Shown here piece by piece: positions 17,493 to 25,284 of a DNA stretch of 64,000 nucleotides (position 1 is the stretch's first letter; every line of letters begins with the position of its first letter). The stretch covers positions 145,695 through 209,694 of the forward strand of contig JABILX010000001.1 in the NCBI GenBank assembly GCA_018654255.1, in the 5' to 3' direction. The notes under the pieces are model-generated. The model ran no database searches, was not told the DNA's origin, and was given only the letters and a program-made list of their open reading frames with translations. The position numbers were made by a program, and so were the translations under genes. Source of the DNA: Candidatus Peregrinibacteria bacterium. Its GTDB lineage: Bacteria; Patescibacteriota; Gracilibacteria; UBA1369; LOWO2-01-FULL-3.

Positions 17493-17725
17493 ACTTTGAA
17501 ATTATACCTACTTTATTAAACAGACCTCAAAATCCGAAAATTGACAGTCGAAGAGGATTATGGTCTGAAAATATCAAAATGTCAATGCCAAGTAGGGTTT
17601 ATAACCTGTAAGCAGGGCATAAATGGACGTCAAAAATAAATCCAGCAATAAACCAATATTAAAAATTATACTTGACAGGCGGGGCAGAATAGTGTGCGAA
17701 AACATTGCCAACTATATAAATATCT
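17493..17725. other. Divergent intergenic region (peptidase / rpsF)
   Basis: The 309 bases between the M23 gene and rpsF contain no ORF. They hold the peptidase promoter, a perfect TTGACA at 17672-17677 that may be the rpsF -35 (no good -10 at 16-18 bp), a TATAAA at 17715-17720, and the rpsF leader structure described separately. Nothing else was recognised. Confidence 0.5.
17501..17530 (-). promoter_or_regulatory. Promoter of the LysM-M23 gene
   Basis: On the minus strand TTGAGG, 18 bp, TATAAT; the -10 ends 8 bases before the ATG. This is the clearest leaderless arrangement in the window. Confidence 0.6.
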
Positions 17726-17791
17726 GTTAGGTTTCTCCCGCTAAATTCTGCTCTAATTTTCTATGATTAGAGCTTAGGAAAATAACCTAAC
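17726..17791 (+). promoter_or_regulatory. Probable S6:S18-binding leader RNA of rpsF
   Basis: The leader folds into an outer stem GTTAGGTT (17726-17733) with AACCTAAC (17784-17791), then CTAA/TTAG (17741-17744 with 17774-17777) and a perfect inner stem GCTCTAAT/ATTAGAGC (17750-17757 with 17766-17773). An unpaired TTCTCCCG stretch between outer and inner helix contains the CCG trinucleotide typical of the autoregulatory leader bound by the ribosomal S6:S18 complex. The structure ends 10 bases before the rpsF ATG, and rpsR is in the same operon. Predicted by eye, no covariation test. Confidence 0.6.
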
Positions 17792-17801
17792 CCAAAGAAA
17801 C

Positions 17802-18587
17802 ATGACTGAAGAAGATCTTCTGCTATACGAATTAATGGTAATAATCAACCCTGACCTTGGGGAAGAAGCCACCACTAAACAGCTCGAAAAAATCAAAAAG
17901 TTCATCAAAGACCTCGGAGGGGAAATAACTCACGAGGATATTTGGGGAGTTCGTACTATGGCATACATAATCAAAAAACAGGAAAGAGGATTTTATGTAG
18001 TATTGAATTTCAAGATAGATCCAGGAAAAATCAAAGAGTTCAAAAGCGAATTAGCATTAGAACAAGACCTTCTCAGATACATGATTTTGAAAACACCAAA
18101 CTATTACGAAGTCACAACTCTGGACAAACTTGAACAGGAAGCCGAGCAATATAAAGCAGAAAAAGACAAACCTGAGGAAGAGAAAGAGGAAGAGAAACCA
18201 AAAGAAACTCCAAGACCTGAGCCTAAAAAAGAGGAACCAGTGAAGGAAGAGGAACCAGTGAAGGAAGAAGAACCAGTGAAGGAAGAAGCTGCTCCAGTCG
18301 AAGAAGCTGCTCCAGTCGAAGAAGAAGAACCAGTCAAGGAAGAAGAACCAGTCAAGGAAGAAGAACCAGTCAAAGAAGAAGAACCAGTGAAGGAAGAGGA
18401 GCCAGCTGAAGAAGCTGCTCCAGTCGAAGAAGAAACTCCTGAACCAGAAGCCCCAGCTCCAGAGCCTGAGCCAGATCCTGAACCAGAAGAGAAAAAAGAA
18501 GAAGTCAAAGTCGCAGACAGAAAAGAACTAGAAGACGTTGACGCTAAACTAAGATCAATTATTGACGATCCAGATATATCTCTATAA
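17802..18587 (+). CDS. rpsF: Ribosomal protein S6 with long acidic C-terminal extension
   Basis: Residues 1 to about 98 are a standard S6 (YELMVIINPDLGEEATTKQL at the start, RYMILKTPNYYEV at the end), the small-subunit protein that pairs with S18 on the platform. It is followed by a tail of about 160 residues that ordinary S6 lacks: Lys/Glu, then roughly seven PVKEEE units mixed with AAPVEE units, then a Pro/Glu stretch, and a less repetitive end (ADRKELEDVDAKLRSIIDD) that could form a helix. In E. coli, glutamates are added to S6 after translation by RimK; here a polyanionic tail is encoded in the gene. First gene of rpsF-ssb-rpsR. No Shine-Dalgarno before ATG; the RNA leader structure lies immediately upstream. 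Confidence 0.95.
   Translation: MTEEDLLLYELMVIINPDLGEEATTKQLEKIKKFIKDLGGEITHEDIWGVRTMAYIIKKQERGFYVVLNFKIDPGKIKEFKSELALEQDLLRYMILKTPNYYEVTTLDKLEQEAEQYKAEKDKPEEEKEEEKPKETPRPEPKKEEPVKEEEPVKEEEPVKEEAAPVEEAAPVEEEEPVKEEEPVKEEEPVKEEEPVKEEEPAEEAAPVEEETPEPEAPAPEPEPDPEPEEKKEEVKVADRKELEDVDAKLRSIIDDPDISL
18231..18432 (+). repeat. 18-bp tandem repeats encoding PVKEEE in rpsF
   Basis: Imperfect 18-bp units of the form GAACCAGTSAAGGAAGAA recur in frame about seven times, interrupted by AAPVEE-coding units. Such repeats are prone to length change by slippage, and every change would keep the frame. Confidence 0.85.
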
Positions 18588-18597
18588 CCAATAAAAA

Positions 18598-19038
18598 ATG
18601 AGATCAATCAACAAGGTTATCCTCATTGGGAACCTAACAAGAGACCCAGAAATGAGAGAAACACCAAACGGCCAAAAAGTCACCACTTTTGGAATTGCTA
18701 CAAATAGAGAATGGGTGACAAAAGAAGGAGACAGGAAACAATCTGCAGAATTCCACGAGTGTGTTGCATGGGCAAAACTTGCTGAAATTTGCGAAAAATA
18801 CCTTAAAAAAAGCAAACTAGTTTATGTGGAAGGATACTTGAAAACTAGAAACTGGGATACAGAAGAAGGTGTAAAGAAATTCAAAACAGAAGTCATAATT
18901 CAAGACATGGTTATGTTAGACAAAAGACCACAAGGAGATGGTGGAGACGCAGATCTAACAGAAAGCACTCCAGCAGAAGCAGTTGATACAGACGCACCCG
19001 CACCAGAGGCTTCTGAACCTGAAGAAAATATCTTTTAA
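18598..19038 (+). CDS. ssb: Single-stranded DNA-binding protein
   Basis: A 146-residue SSB that coats single-stranded DNA in replication, recombination and repair. The OB fold is clear over residues 1-108: SINKVILIGNLTRDPEMR, then FHECVAWAKLAEICEKYLKK and VYVEGYLKTRNW. A short acidic linker follows. The C-terminal tip reads EPEENIF rather than the common DDDIPF: the acidic run and final Phe are kept but the Pro is replaced. This tip recruits partner enzymes in other bacteria. The gene starts 10 bp after rpsF and ends 11 bp before rpsR, the common rpsF-ssb-rpsR order. ATG start without Shine-Dalgarno. Confidence 0.95.
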   Translation: MRSINKVILIGNLTRDPEMRETPNGQKVTTFGIATNREWVTKEGDRKQSAEFHECVAWAKLAEICEKYLKKSKLVYVEGYLKTRNWDTEEGVKKFKTEVIIQDMVMLDKRPQGDGGDADLTESTPAEAVDTDAPAPEASEPEENIF

Positions 19039-19049
19039 TTTAAATAATA

Positions 19050-19262
19050 ATGCCAACATATAAAGGAAGAAGATGCCGATTCTGCCAAGAAAAAGTTCAG
19101 TTTGTTGACTACAAAAATGTAGCTTCAATCTCACGATTTCTTACTAAATTTGGCAAAATTGTCCCAAAATACTACAGTGGAAACTGCATCAAGCACCAAA
19201 AAATGGCATCAAACGCCATAAAAAGAGCTAGAGAAATGGCTTTGATTCCATACATTAAGTAG
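19050..19262 (+). CDS. rpsR: Ribosomal protein S18
   Basis: A 70-residue S18, which binds 16S rRNA together with S6. Core motifs are present: RRCRFCQEK, FVDYKN, LTKFGKIVP, KHQKMASNAIKRAREMALIPY. Two Cys in CRFC together with Cys and His in GNCIKHQ could form a zinc site, as in zinc-binding S18 variants. It is the last gene of the operon, directly followed by a strong terminator. The usual next gene, rplI (L9), is absent here, in line with the reported lack of L9 in several CPR groups. Confidence 0.96.
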   Translation: MPTYKGRRCRFCQEKVQFVDYKNVASISRFLTKFGKIVPKYYSGNCIKHQKMASNAIKRAREMALIPYIK

Positions 19263-19294
19263 AAAAAAAGCAGAAAAAATGAAAAAAACGCAAG

Positions 19295-19320
19295 AACCCT
19301 AATTTTTTAGGGTTTTTGTT
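19295..19320 (+). terminator. Rho-independent terminator of rpsF-ssb-rpsR
   Basis: Stem AACCCTAA/TTAGGGTT with a TTTT loop, followed by TTTGTTTTGA. The T tract runs directly into the next gene's -35 (TTGATA). Confidence 0.85.
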
Positions 19321-19349
19321 TTGATAAAAGTACCAAAAAATGATATAAT
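19321..19349 (+). promoter_or_regulatory. Promoter of the VirB6-like operon
   Basis: TTGATA, 17 bp, TATAAT, abutting the preceding terminator. The ATG is 24 bases after the -10; the leader has no Shine-Dalgarno (GATAAAAAACAAAAAATAT). Confidence 0.8.
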
Positions 19350-19373
19350 GTTAAGATAAAAAACAAAAAATAT

Positions 19374-19961
19374 ATGGTTAAAAAAATCAAAAACAAAAGA
19401 AGCTTTAGAAAAGCAAAAAAAGCAGAAAAAGTTCTGCAAAAAGCTTTGAAAAAAGAATCGAAACGTCTAAGCAAAACGTCTCAAGAAACAGCGTATGACG
19501 TAGGGAAATTAACCTGGAGCGCACCAGAATTTGTCAAAATCAAACGAGGGTGGTTATGGTACGCAATTTTCGTAATTATTTTCATAGGAGGAGGAATCTT
19601 AGCCTACTTGCTGGACTCATGGTCATTTGGATTAGCACTGATAGTATTTGGTGCAGTCTACCTAGTGGCAGACAAACCACACCCAAAAAATGTAAAAATA
19701 ATTTTGTCAGACCTAGGGGTAAAAGTCGGAAACAAGGTTTATCAATACAACAGAATAAAAGCATTTTGGATCGTATACAATCCACCATTCAATCAAGTGT
19801 TGAACATAAAAGTATACAACGAATTTCTCGAGGAAATTGAAATCCAACTTGGCAAACAAGATCCAACAGAAGTATATGAATTCCTATCTCGAAGACTTCC
19901 AGAATTGGAAGGAAAAGAACCAGGATTTGTAGACAATTTATCTAAACTATTAAGACTATAA
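19374..19961 (+). CDS. Small two-TM membrane protein with C-terminal PH-like region
   Basis: A 195-residue protein with a very basic N-terminus (about 45 residues of Lys/Arg), two membrane segments near 63-80 and 84-100 (LWYAIFVIIFIGGGILAYLL and FGLALIVFGAVYLVA) and a C-terminal cytoplasmic domain of alternating strands ending in a helix (VKVGNKVYQYNRIKAFWIV, VYEFLSRRLPEL). This layout resembles small PH-like membrane proteins and, loosely, the PrgI-type proteins near T4SS genes; neither identity is certain. First gene of a five-gene operon with gaps of 1, 14, 2 and 14 bp, preceded by a clear promoter. The topology suggests a membrane accessory of the VirB6-like protein encoded downstream. 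Confidence 0.7.
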   Translation: MVKKIKNKRSFRKAKKAEKVLQKALKKESKRLSKTSQETAYDVGKLTWSAPEFVKIKRGWLWYAIFVIIFIGGGILAYLLDSWSFGLALIVFGAVYLVADKPHPKNVKIILSDLGVKVGNKVYQYNRIKAFWIVYNPPFNQVLNIKVYNEFLEEIEIQLGKQDPTEVYEFLSRRLPELEGKEPGFVDNLSKLLRL

Positions 19962-19962
19962 A

Positions 19963-21492
19963 ATGGCAAACACACCCGATCAAACACCAGAAGAAAGAGA
20001 AGCTCAACATCTTGCAGAGACGACAGATGAACTTGCTTTAGCAGGTCAAAAAAAGGACCTAGCAAAGGAGTCAGAAAAGATTTGGCGCAAAGCTATAAGA
20101 GATGTGACAAAAAAAGTAAGAAAGAAAAGAACAGGAGAACGAGGGAAAAACTACAGATTCCCTCTCGGCCGAATGACGGCAAGGCTTCTCAAGCCAATCA
20201 ACAAAAGCTGGGAGAAATATTCGCATAAGAAAAAAGAGATAAATCAATCAAATACAAGCCCACAAGAAAAAATAAAAGCTCTTCAAGGACTTAGGGATGA
20301 ACTGAGGGAAGAAACAACTTTGGGTGTGGATAATGCAGTAGCACTCATAGATAACATGACCGAGAAAGAACGCCTAGTCACAAGAAAATCTTTGGCTCAA
20401 CTCGAAGTATATTCAGTGTTTTTTGAGGATCTGATGGAGCAAGAAAAAGCAAAACCTCTGATAACAATATTCGATGAATTCATAAAGTTAAGAGAACTTC
20501 CTAATTCAAAAGTTAAAGACCTGGGCAAAACATATGCAGAAGTAATAGAAGAAGCATTGCTAGATTCACAATTAGCACCTTCGGCATTTTTTGTACTAGC
20601 TCTAGCACACAAAGGAGTGAGAAAAGAATTTGCACGTCAATTCATCAAGAAAAATCCAGAAAAAACAATTTGGTTAATAGACACGGGAAACAGATACGGA
20701 TGTTTTGAGCCATCTGAAATGAAATTACTTTTCAACTACGCGAAACAAGAACACCCAGAATTAGAAGAAAAAATCGACAAAGAATTAGGAAACTTCCATT
20801 ACTACCAAAGAGTGTATGAGCTCAGATACAACTCACAACAGCAAATGGCTCAAAGAGCAAAAGGCATGCGTTTAAACGCATCGGGGAACAGGGCCCTTCA
20901 AGCGTTGACATTCAAAGGAACAGGAAGGTTTGTAGGTAGTTTATGTGCGGTAATGACAATCGTAGCAAACTTAATAGCAAACAGAAAAGTAATACTAGAA
21001 AATCCATCAAAAGTACTAAAAAACCCATACATCCTTGGATCAGTAGGTCTATTAACATACCTACATAAAACAGGCAAAGGCGAAAGAGTTGGAGACCTGC
21101 TAACAGGAAAAGCAGAAAGAGAAAAACAAAAGAAAATTACAGCAATGACTCAACTAAGAGAAGTCCTAACTTCAAACGAAGAATGGGGAAGATTCTACGC
21201 TATGGGAGGAACAGAACTTTTAATGAAACACCAAAACGAAACACAAAACAAAGCAAGTTCCCTAGACAGATTGCCAGACATGAAAGCATTCATAGAATTC
21301 TGCAAAAAGAATGAAACAGAGACAGAAGAAAGCAAGAAACCATCGAAACAATTGGAACGTATAGCCGAAACATCAGGAGATATGGCTACTGTGGAATTAG
21401 GAGCATGTATGTCTATATTCAGAGATCTATCAATAACTTCATCTAGAACTTACAAATCAATGCTTATAAAAGCTGACCAAACTCTCAGCTAA
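19963..21492 (+). CDS. Hypothetical operon protein with central hydrophobic segment
   Basis: A 509-residue protein of no recognised family. The first 330 residues are helical and charged with no signal peptide. A more hydrophobic part near 325-370 (FVGSLCAVMTIVANLIA, then NPYILGSVGLLTYL) may contact or cross the membrane. The C-terminus is again charged and helical. It starts 1 bp after the stop of the preceding gene (TAAATG), so translation is probably coupled. A GRFVG motif next to the hydrophobic part also occurs in the 1594-residue HD protein (MGAGRFVGGELGA), a weak hint of relatedness. It probably works with its operon partners at the inner face of the membrane. Confidence 0.65.
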   Translation: MANTPDQTPEEREAQHLAETTDELALAGQKKDLAKESEKIWRKAIRDVTKKVRKKRTGERGKNYRFPLGRMTARLLKPINKSWEKYSHKKKEINQSNTSPQEKIKALQGLRDELREETTLGVDNAVALIDNMTEKERLVTRKSLAQLEVYSVFFEDLMEQEKAKPLITIFDEFIKLRELPNSKVKDLGKTYAEVIEEALLDSQLAPSAFFVLALAHKGVRKEFARQFIKKNPEKTIWLIDTGNRYGCFEPSEMKLLFNYAKQEHPELEEKIDKELGNFHYYQRVYELRYNSQQQMAQRAKGMRLNASGNRALQALTFKGTGRFVGSLCAVMTIVANLIANRKVILENPSKVLKNPYILGSVGLLTYLHKTGKGERVGDLLTGKAEREKQKKITAMTQLREVLTSNEEWGRFYAMGGTELLMKHQNETQNKASSLDRLPDMKAFIEFCKKNETETEESKKPSKQLERIAETSGDMATVELGACMSIFRDLSITSSRTYKSMLIKADQTLS

Positions 21493-21506
21493 AAAAATAA
21501 AAACAA

Positions 21507-22760
21507 ATGCAAAACAAATACAACAGATTAGTCCCATTCCTAGAAGATTTATACAGAGAAGTAACAACCTCTGAAAAATCTTTTGACGAATTTTTCGAAT
21601 TGATAGAAGAGAATATAGAAGCTTTCAAAGATACAGACCTCTTCAAAAAATATTTGAAACAATACCCACAACATGACGAGATAATTAATACGCTTTTCTC
21701 ACAGATGAGCAAAGATTTCGGCGATGGGAAAGTATACATATATCTCCCTAATGAAGACGGAGACTACGACCAAGAACAAATCACTATATTTTATAAGTTA
21801 GTAGACTTCTTGACGCTAAAATCAGGTGCAGAAACAACTCCACCTTCAGCGAAAACAACGATGGAAAAGACAACGAAATTAATGAAAGAAGCCGGTAACT
21901 TGGAAGTAATTGAACCATTAAAATTAAACAAGAAAGGCACAATGATCGTCGGAAAAGTAAGAAACCCGAACGATCCTACAGGTAAAGCCCTACGAGTATT
22001 TATAGATCCAAATATGCCAGAAGAGATCGGATTTATAGATGCAAACGGCAAAATGTTCAAAGTAGAAGCTTCACAAGGAGGTCTCGGGATTTTCATAGGA
22101 GCTTCAAGTGAAGACATCTTAGAATTCACAGGCCAATCAAAAACAGACGTAAGCGCTGAAGTAACGTTGAGTGATACAACTCTCCCAACGACAACAATAG
22201 CAACAGCAGGTATTCCAACGGAACCTGCAGCCAGAACCCAAGAAAACGAGGACGATGATAGAGGAGAGGACCCAATCCAAAATTCAACAGGCATGCCAAC
22301 AGGCATGTCATCTACTTCAAAAGGAAAAACCAAACAAGGCGAAATCAAACAAGACAAACCCAAACAAGACGAAGAGCAACAAACGACAGATCCACAACAA
22401 GAATATCAAACACAACAACAACAAAGAGTAATATCTCCAAAAAGAATAGTTAGCGGAAACCAACCAATATTCAAACAAGGAACGGAACAAGGAATGAATC
22501 TTCGCATGCCAAACTACGTGTCAAATATGGAAGGGAGCAATAAAGGTAGAAAAACCGAGAAACAGATGAAAGAAGAAGGTCCACGAGAACAAACAGAGGC
22601 TCCGCAACAAAAACCAAGACCAAAAAAATCGACAGATACGGGCCATCAATCAGACCAAGCCCAGAAGAAAAAAGGAAATGGAGGAAAGATCTTGGCAGCA
22701 GCGGCAGGTTTTGCGGGAGTATCAATCCCAGGAATATTAGTAATCACTGACATAGTTTAA
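21507..22760 (+). CDS. Hypothetical protein with Gln/Lys/Pro-rich linker and C-terminal hydrophobic tail
   Basis: A 417-residue protein. Residues 1 to about 110 are acidic and helical; about 125-215 look like a compact beta-rich domain (GTMIVGKVRNPNDPTGKALR). Residues about 225-390 are low complexity, dominated by Gln, Lys, Thr, Pro and Glu, with alternating GEIKQDKPKQDEEQ-type units. It ends in a hydrophobic segment (ILAAAAGFAGVSIPGILVI) that could be a tail anchor. No family recognised. It is translated between two operon genes with gaps of 14 and 2 bp. The long flexible linker with a terminal anchor suggests a membrane-tethered reach domain; this is inference from layout only. Confidence 0.65.
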   Translation: MQNKYNRLVPFLEDLYREVTTSEKSFDEFFELIEENIEAFKDTDLFKKYLKQYPQHDEIINTLFSQMSKDFGDGKVYIYLPNEDGDYDQEQITIFYKLVDFLTLKSGAETTPPSAKTTMEKTTKLMKEAGNLEVIEPLKLNKKGTMIVGKVRNPNDPTGKALRVFIDPNMPEEIGFIDANGKMFKVEASQGGLGIFIGASSEDILEFTGQSKTDVSAEVTLSDTTLPTTTIATAGIPTEPAARTQENEDDDRGEDPIQNSTGMPTGMSSTSKGKTKQGEIKQDKPKQDEEQQTTDPQQEYQTQQQQRVISPKRIVSGNQPIFKQGTEQGMNLRMPNYVSNMEGSNKGRKTEKQMKEEGPREQTEAPQQKPRPKKSTDTGHQSDQAQKKKGNGGKILAAAAGFAGVSIPGILVITDIV

Positions 22761-22762
22761 AT

Positions 22763-25270
22763 ATGAAAAAACAATTCAAAAAAATAGCGTTAATATTACT
22801 CGCCTATCTAGCGATCACTTCGATCGCAGGGCCAATTTATTCAGCTTTTGCTTTTTCTCCTGCAGGTGCTGATGGGAAATGTGCAGACCCTTTGGTTAGA
22901 GTAGTAGGAGCTCCGACAGACGAGCCATGTCTTGAAAATACATCTGCAAACAACCTGACAGTCTGCGAATCGAATCCAAATCTATACTATTTGAACGATA
23001 ACAAAGAGATGTGTCCAGCAGCAGGAGGGGACGTAGGAGAATCGTTGACAGCACAACAAACTATTGAGAAATTCCTTGCACTAATCATAACATTAGAAAA
23101 ACTTCTAAATAAATTACTCTGGCCAATATTATTCCTTATAGGTGACTTGCTAAAAACAGACATCCTTTTTGGATCCGGAATGGAGGACAGATTGTACAAC
23201 ATATGGGTCCCAGTAAGAAATTTGGTAAACATAATTTTTGTACTGGGACTAGTAGGTCTCGCACTATATAGTGTGCTTGGTATCAGTGGCGAGCAAAGCA
23301 ATTATTCGATCAAAACAATGCTCCCAAAACTGATTGCAGGGATTATTGCAGTCAATTTCTCGTTTATTGCAATCAAAGTCTTTTTGGATGTGGTGAATGT
23401 TTTCACAACTTCCATATTCGCAATACCGACCCAAATTGAATCGATGGAAGGAACAAACTTGGGATCAAAAGATCATGAGGAATTAGATACTAAACAACAA
23501 GGAGTGGTATCAGCATTCTGTAAGCAGGTCTATTCAGTACAAGATTACGACAGCTTTGGAGAGTCACTGGAAGGGACAGCTCTACAAAAATTAGCCCAAG
23601 AATTCAAACTACCAATGCTAACAGACACAAAACAAATCACAGCAGTAGCCGCAAAGTTTGATGACACCAAAAAAGGGGAATGGAACGCAAGACTTTTAGA
23701 ATTGAAGGAATTCTCGATGTGCGAAGGAGTATTAGACACCGGATTCAAACTGACGGACACCGGTCAAAAATTCTTTGCAAAATACGCCTCGAACAACGCA
23801 GCCCTAGCAATGGCTATAAATATGGGAGAGATAGTCTTCTATGACAAAGCTGCGACAGGCGCAATGGGTAGTAATAAGTACGAATCTCTAGCCATAAACG
23901 CAATATTCTCACTATTACTATACTTAGTATATGTAGTTTCATTTGTTGTCTTATTCATAGTTCTACTAGCACGTCTGGTAGTCTTATGGCTTGGAATAGC
24001 AATATCCCCGGTTATGGCTTTGATACTCACAGTTCCAATCGCAAAAGAGAAATTAAGCAGCGTAGAGCCATTGATAGGGAAATTCGTTTCACACGCAATC
24101 GCTCCAATACCAATCGCACTCTCAATGACTGTAGGTTGGATAATGCTGAACGGAATAAAAAGCACAATGCTAACTAACACAGGGTCTGCTATGGCATCAG
24201 GTGTATTAATCCCATCTATACCAATACCTGGATTAGAAACACTACAAGGATTGATGATCAGTCTAGCAACAGTAGCTGTCGTATGGCTCGGTGTATTTGC
24301 AGCAGCAAACGAAACAATCGCAGGTGGCATGACAAAAGTAGTACAAGATAAACTTCAAAGTTTCGGAAAATTTGTTGCAACAGCACCAATCAAGTACACA
24401 CCTTGGGTGCCTGTTGAAGTACAGGGAAGCGAAGATCCTGAACGCTTGAGTATATCTGGAATCTCACAAGTAATTGGTAATGCATCTGGCATGCTTGACA
24501 GTAAAGCCAGAGATAAAGCAAAGAGAGTATTAAATATGAACACGCCTGACGGAGCTGAAGCCATTGTCGCTGGAATGGGGCACAAGAAACTAGAGAAAGT
24601 ATTGGGAGGTATGACAAAGGAGAAGGCAAAAGAAGAAGAAACTTGGAAAAGAGTGAGGGGATTGAAAAATGACTCAACAGTAATGGATGCATTGCAAGCT
24701 GGAGAGGGTTGGGAACAAGATCTATACAAGGCAATAAAAAATGATGATAAAGAAGCTTGGGAAAAAGCAATGGACGATCACCACAACAAACGCCTTAAAA
24801 AGATATACGACGATACCAAGAAGAAAACAACACCTGAGGAAAAAGCCAAAGATCAAGCAAAAGCAGCCGAAGAGGCCAAAGAAGCAGAAAAAGCATTAGA
24901 AGCCAGCCCAACATACAAAGCCATAGCTGAAATCACAAATAACAAAGCTGAGGAAGGAGCCACAGAAATACAGAAAAAAGCAACAGCGAAAAAAGCCCTA
25001 GACGTAGTTGAAGCAGCAGCAACATTGGAAAATCACGAGGGGACAGCAGGTAAAGCAGCTTTTGAAAACCAAATAGCCATAATGAAGAGGGACTTGCAGG
25101 AACCATTCGGTGTTGACGGAGCAAAGGCAAAAGAATTACTAACAGCACGAATCGAAGAAACATATAAAGGAGACGACAAGGCAGGTAGAATAGCGATAGC
25201 CACAGCCTGGATCGAAAAAAACTGGGACCCACCAGCATCAGACACAACCCCACCAGCACCGAGTGCCTAA
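22763..25270 (+). CDS. VirB6/TrbL-like polytopic membrane protein
   Basis: An 835-residue membrane protein with a cleavable-looking signal (KKIALILLAYLAITSIAGPIY, then AFA) and about seven further membrane segments near 115-133, 153-172, 188-212, two at 375-425, 437-463 and 495-518. The pair LVNIIFVLGLVGLALYSVLG and LIAGIIAVNFSFIAIKVFLD, spaced by KTMLPK, resembles the VirB6/TrbL-like proteins widespread in CPR genomes next to conjugation or secretion genes. A soluble loop of about 150 residues lies between membrane segments, and about 300 charged, Ala/Lys/Glu-rich residues form the C-terminus. VirB6 proteins are inner-membrane channel parts of type IV secretion systems. No VirB4 or VirD4 ATPase is present in this window, so the assignment is structural. 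Confidence 0.7.
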   Translation: MKKQFKKIALILLAYLAITSIAGPIYSAFAFSPAGADGKCADPLVRVVGAPTDEPCLENTSANNLTVCESNPNLYYLNDNKEMCPAAGGDVGESLTAQQTIEKFLALIITLEKLLNKLLWPILFLIGDLLKTDILFGSGMEDRLYNIWVPVRNLVNIIFVLGLVGLALYSVLGISGEQSNYSIKTMLPKLIAGIIAVNFSFIAIKVFLDVVNVFTTSIFAIPTQIESMEGTNLGSKDHEELDTKQQGVVSAFCKQVYSVQDYDSFGESLEGTALQKLAQEFKLPMLTDTKQITAVAAKFDDTKKGEWNARLLELKEFSMCEGVLDTGFKLTDTGQKFFAKYASNNAALAMAINMGEIVFYDKAATGAMGSNKYESLAINAIFSLLLYLVYVVSFVVLFIVLLARLVVLWLGIAISPVMALILTVPIAKEKLSSVEPLIGKFVSHAIAPIPIALSMTVGWIMLNGIKSTMLTNTGSAMASGVLIPSIPIPGLETLQGLMISLATVAVVWLGVFAAANETIAGGMTKVVQDKLQSFGKFVATAPIKYTPWVPVEVQGSEDPERLSISGISQVIGNASGMLDSKARDKAKRVLNMNTPDGAEAIVAGMGHKKLEKVLGGMTKEKAKEEETWKRVRGLKNDSTVMDALQAGEGWEQDLYKAIKNDDKEAWEKAMDDHHNKRLKKIYDDTKKKTTPEEKAKDQAKAAEEAKEAEKALEASPTYKAIAEITNNKAEEGATEIQKKATAKKALDVVEAAATLENHEGTAGKAAFENQIAIMKRDLQEPFGVDGAKAKELLTARIEETYKGDDKAGRIAIATAWIEKNWDPPASDTTPPAPSA

Positions 25271-25284
25271 CAACTCAAATCTAA

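Noticed and set aside
17493-17801. tRNA or small RNA gene in the longest intergenic gap
   Set aside because: No cloverleaf or T-loop-like GGTTCRA context was seen; the only clear structure is the rpsF leader.
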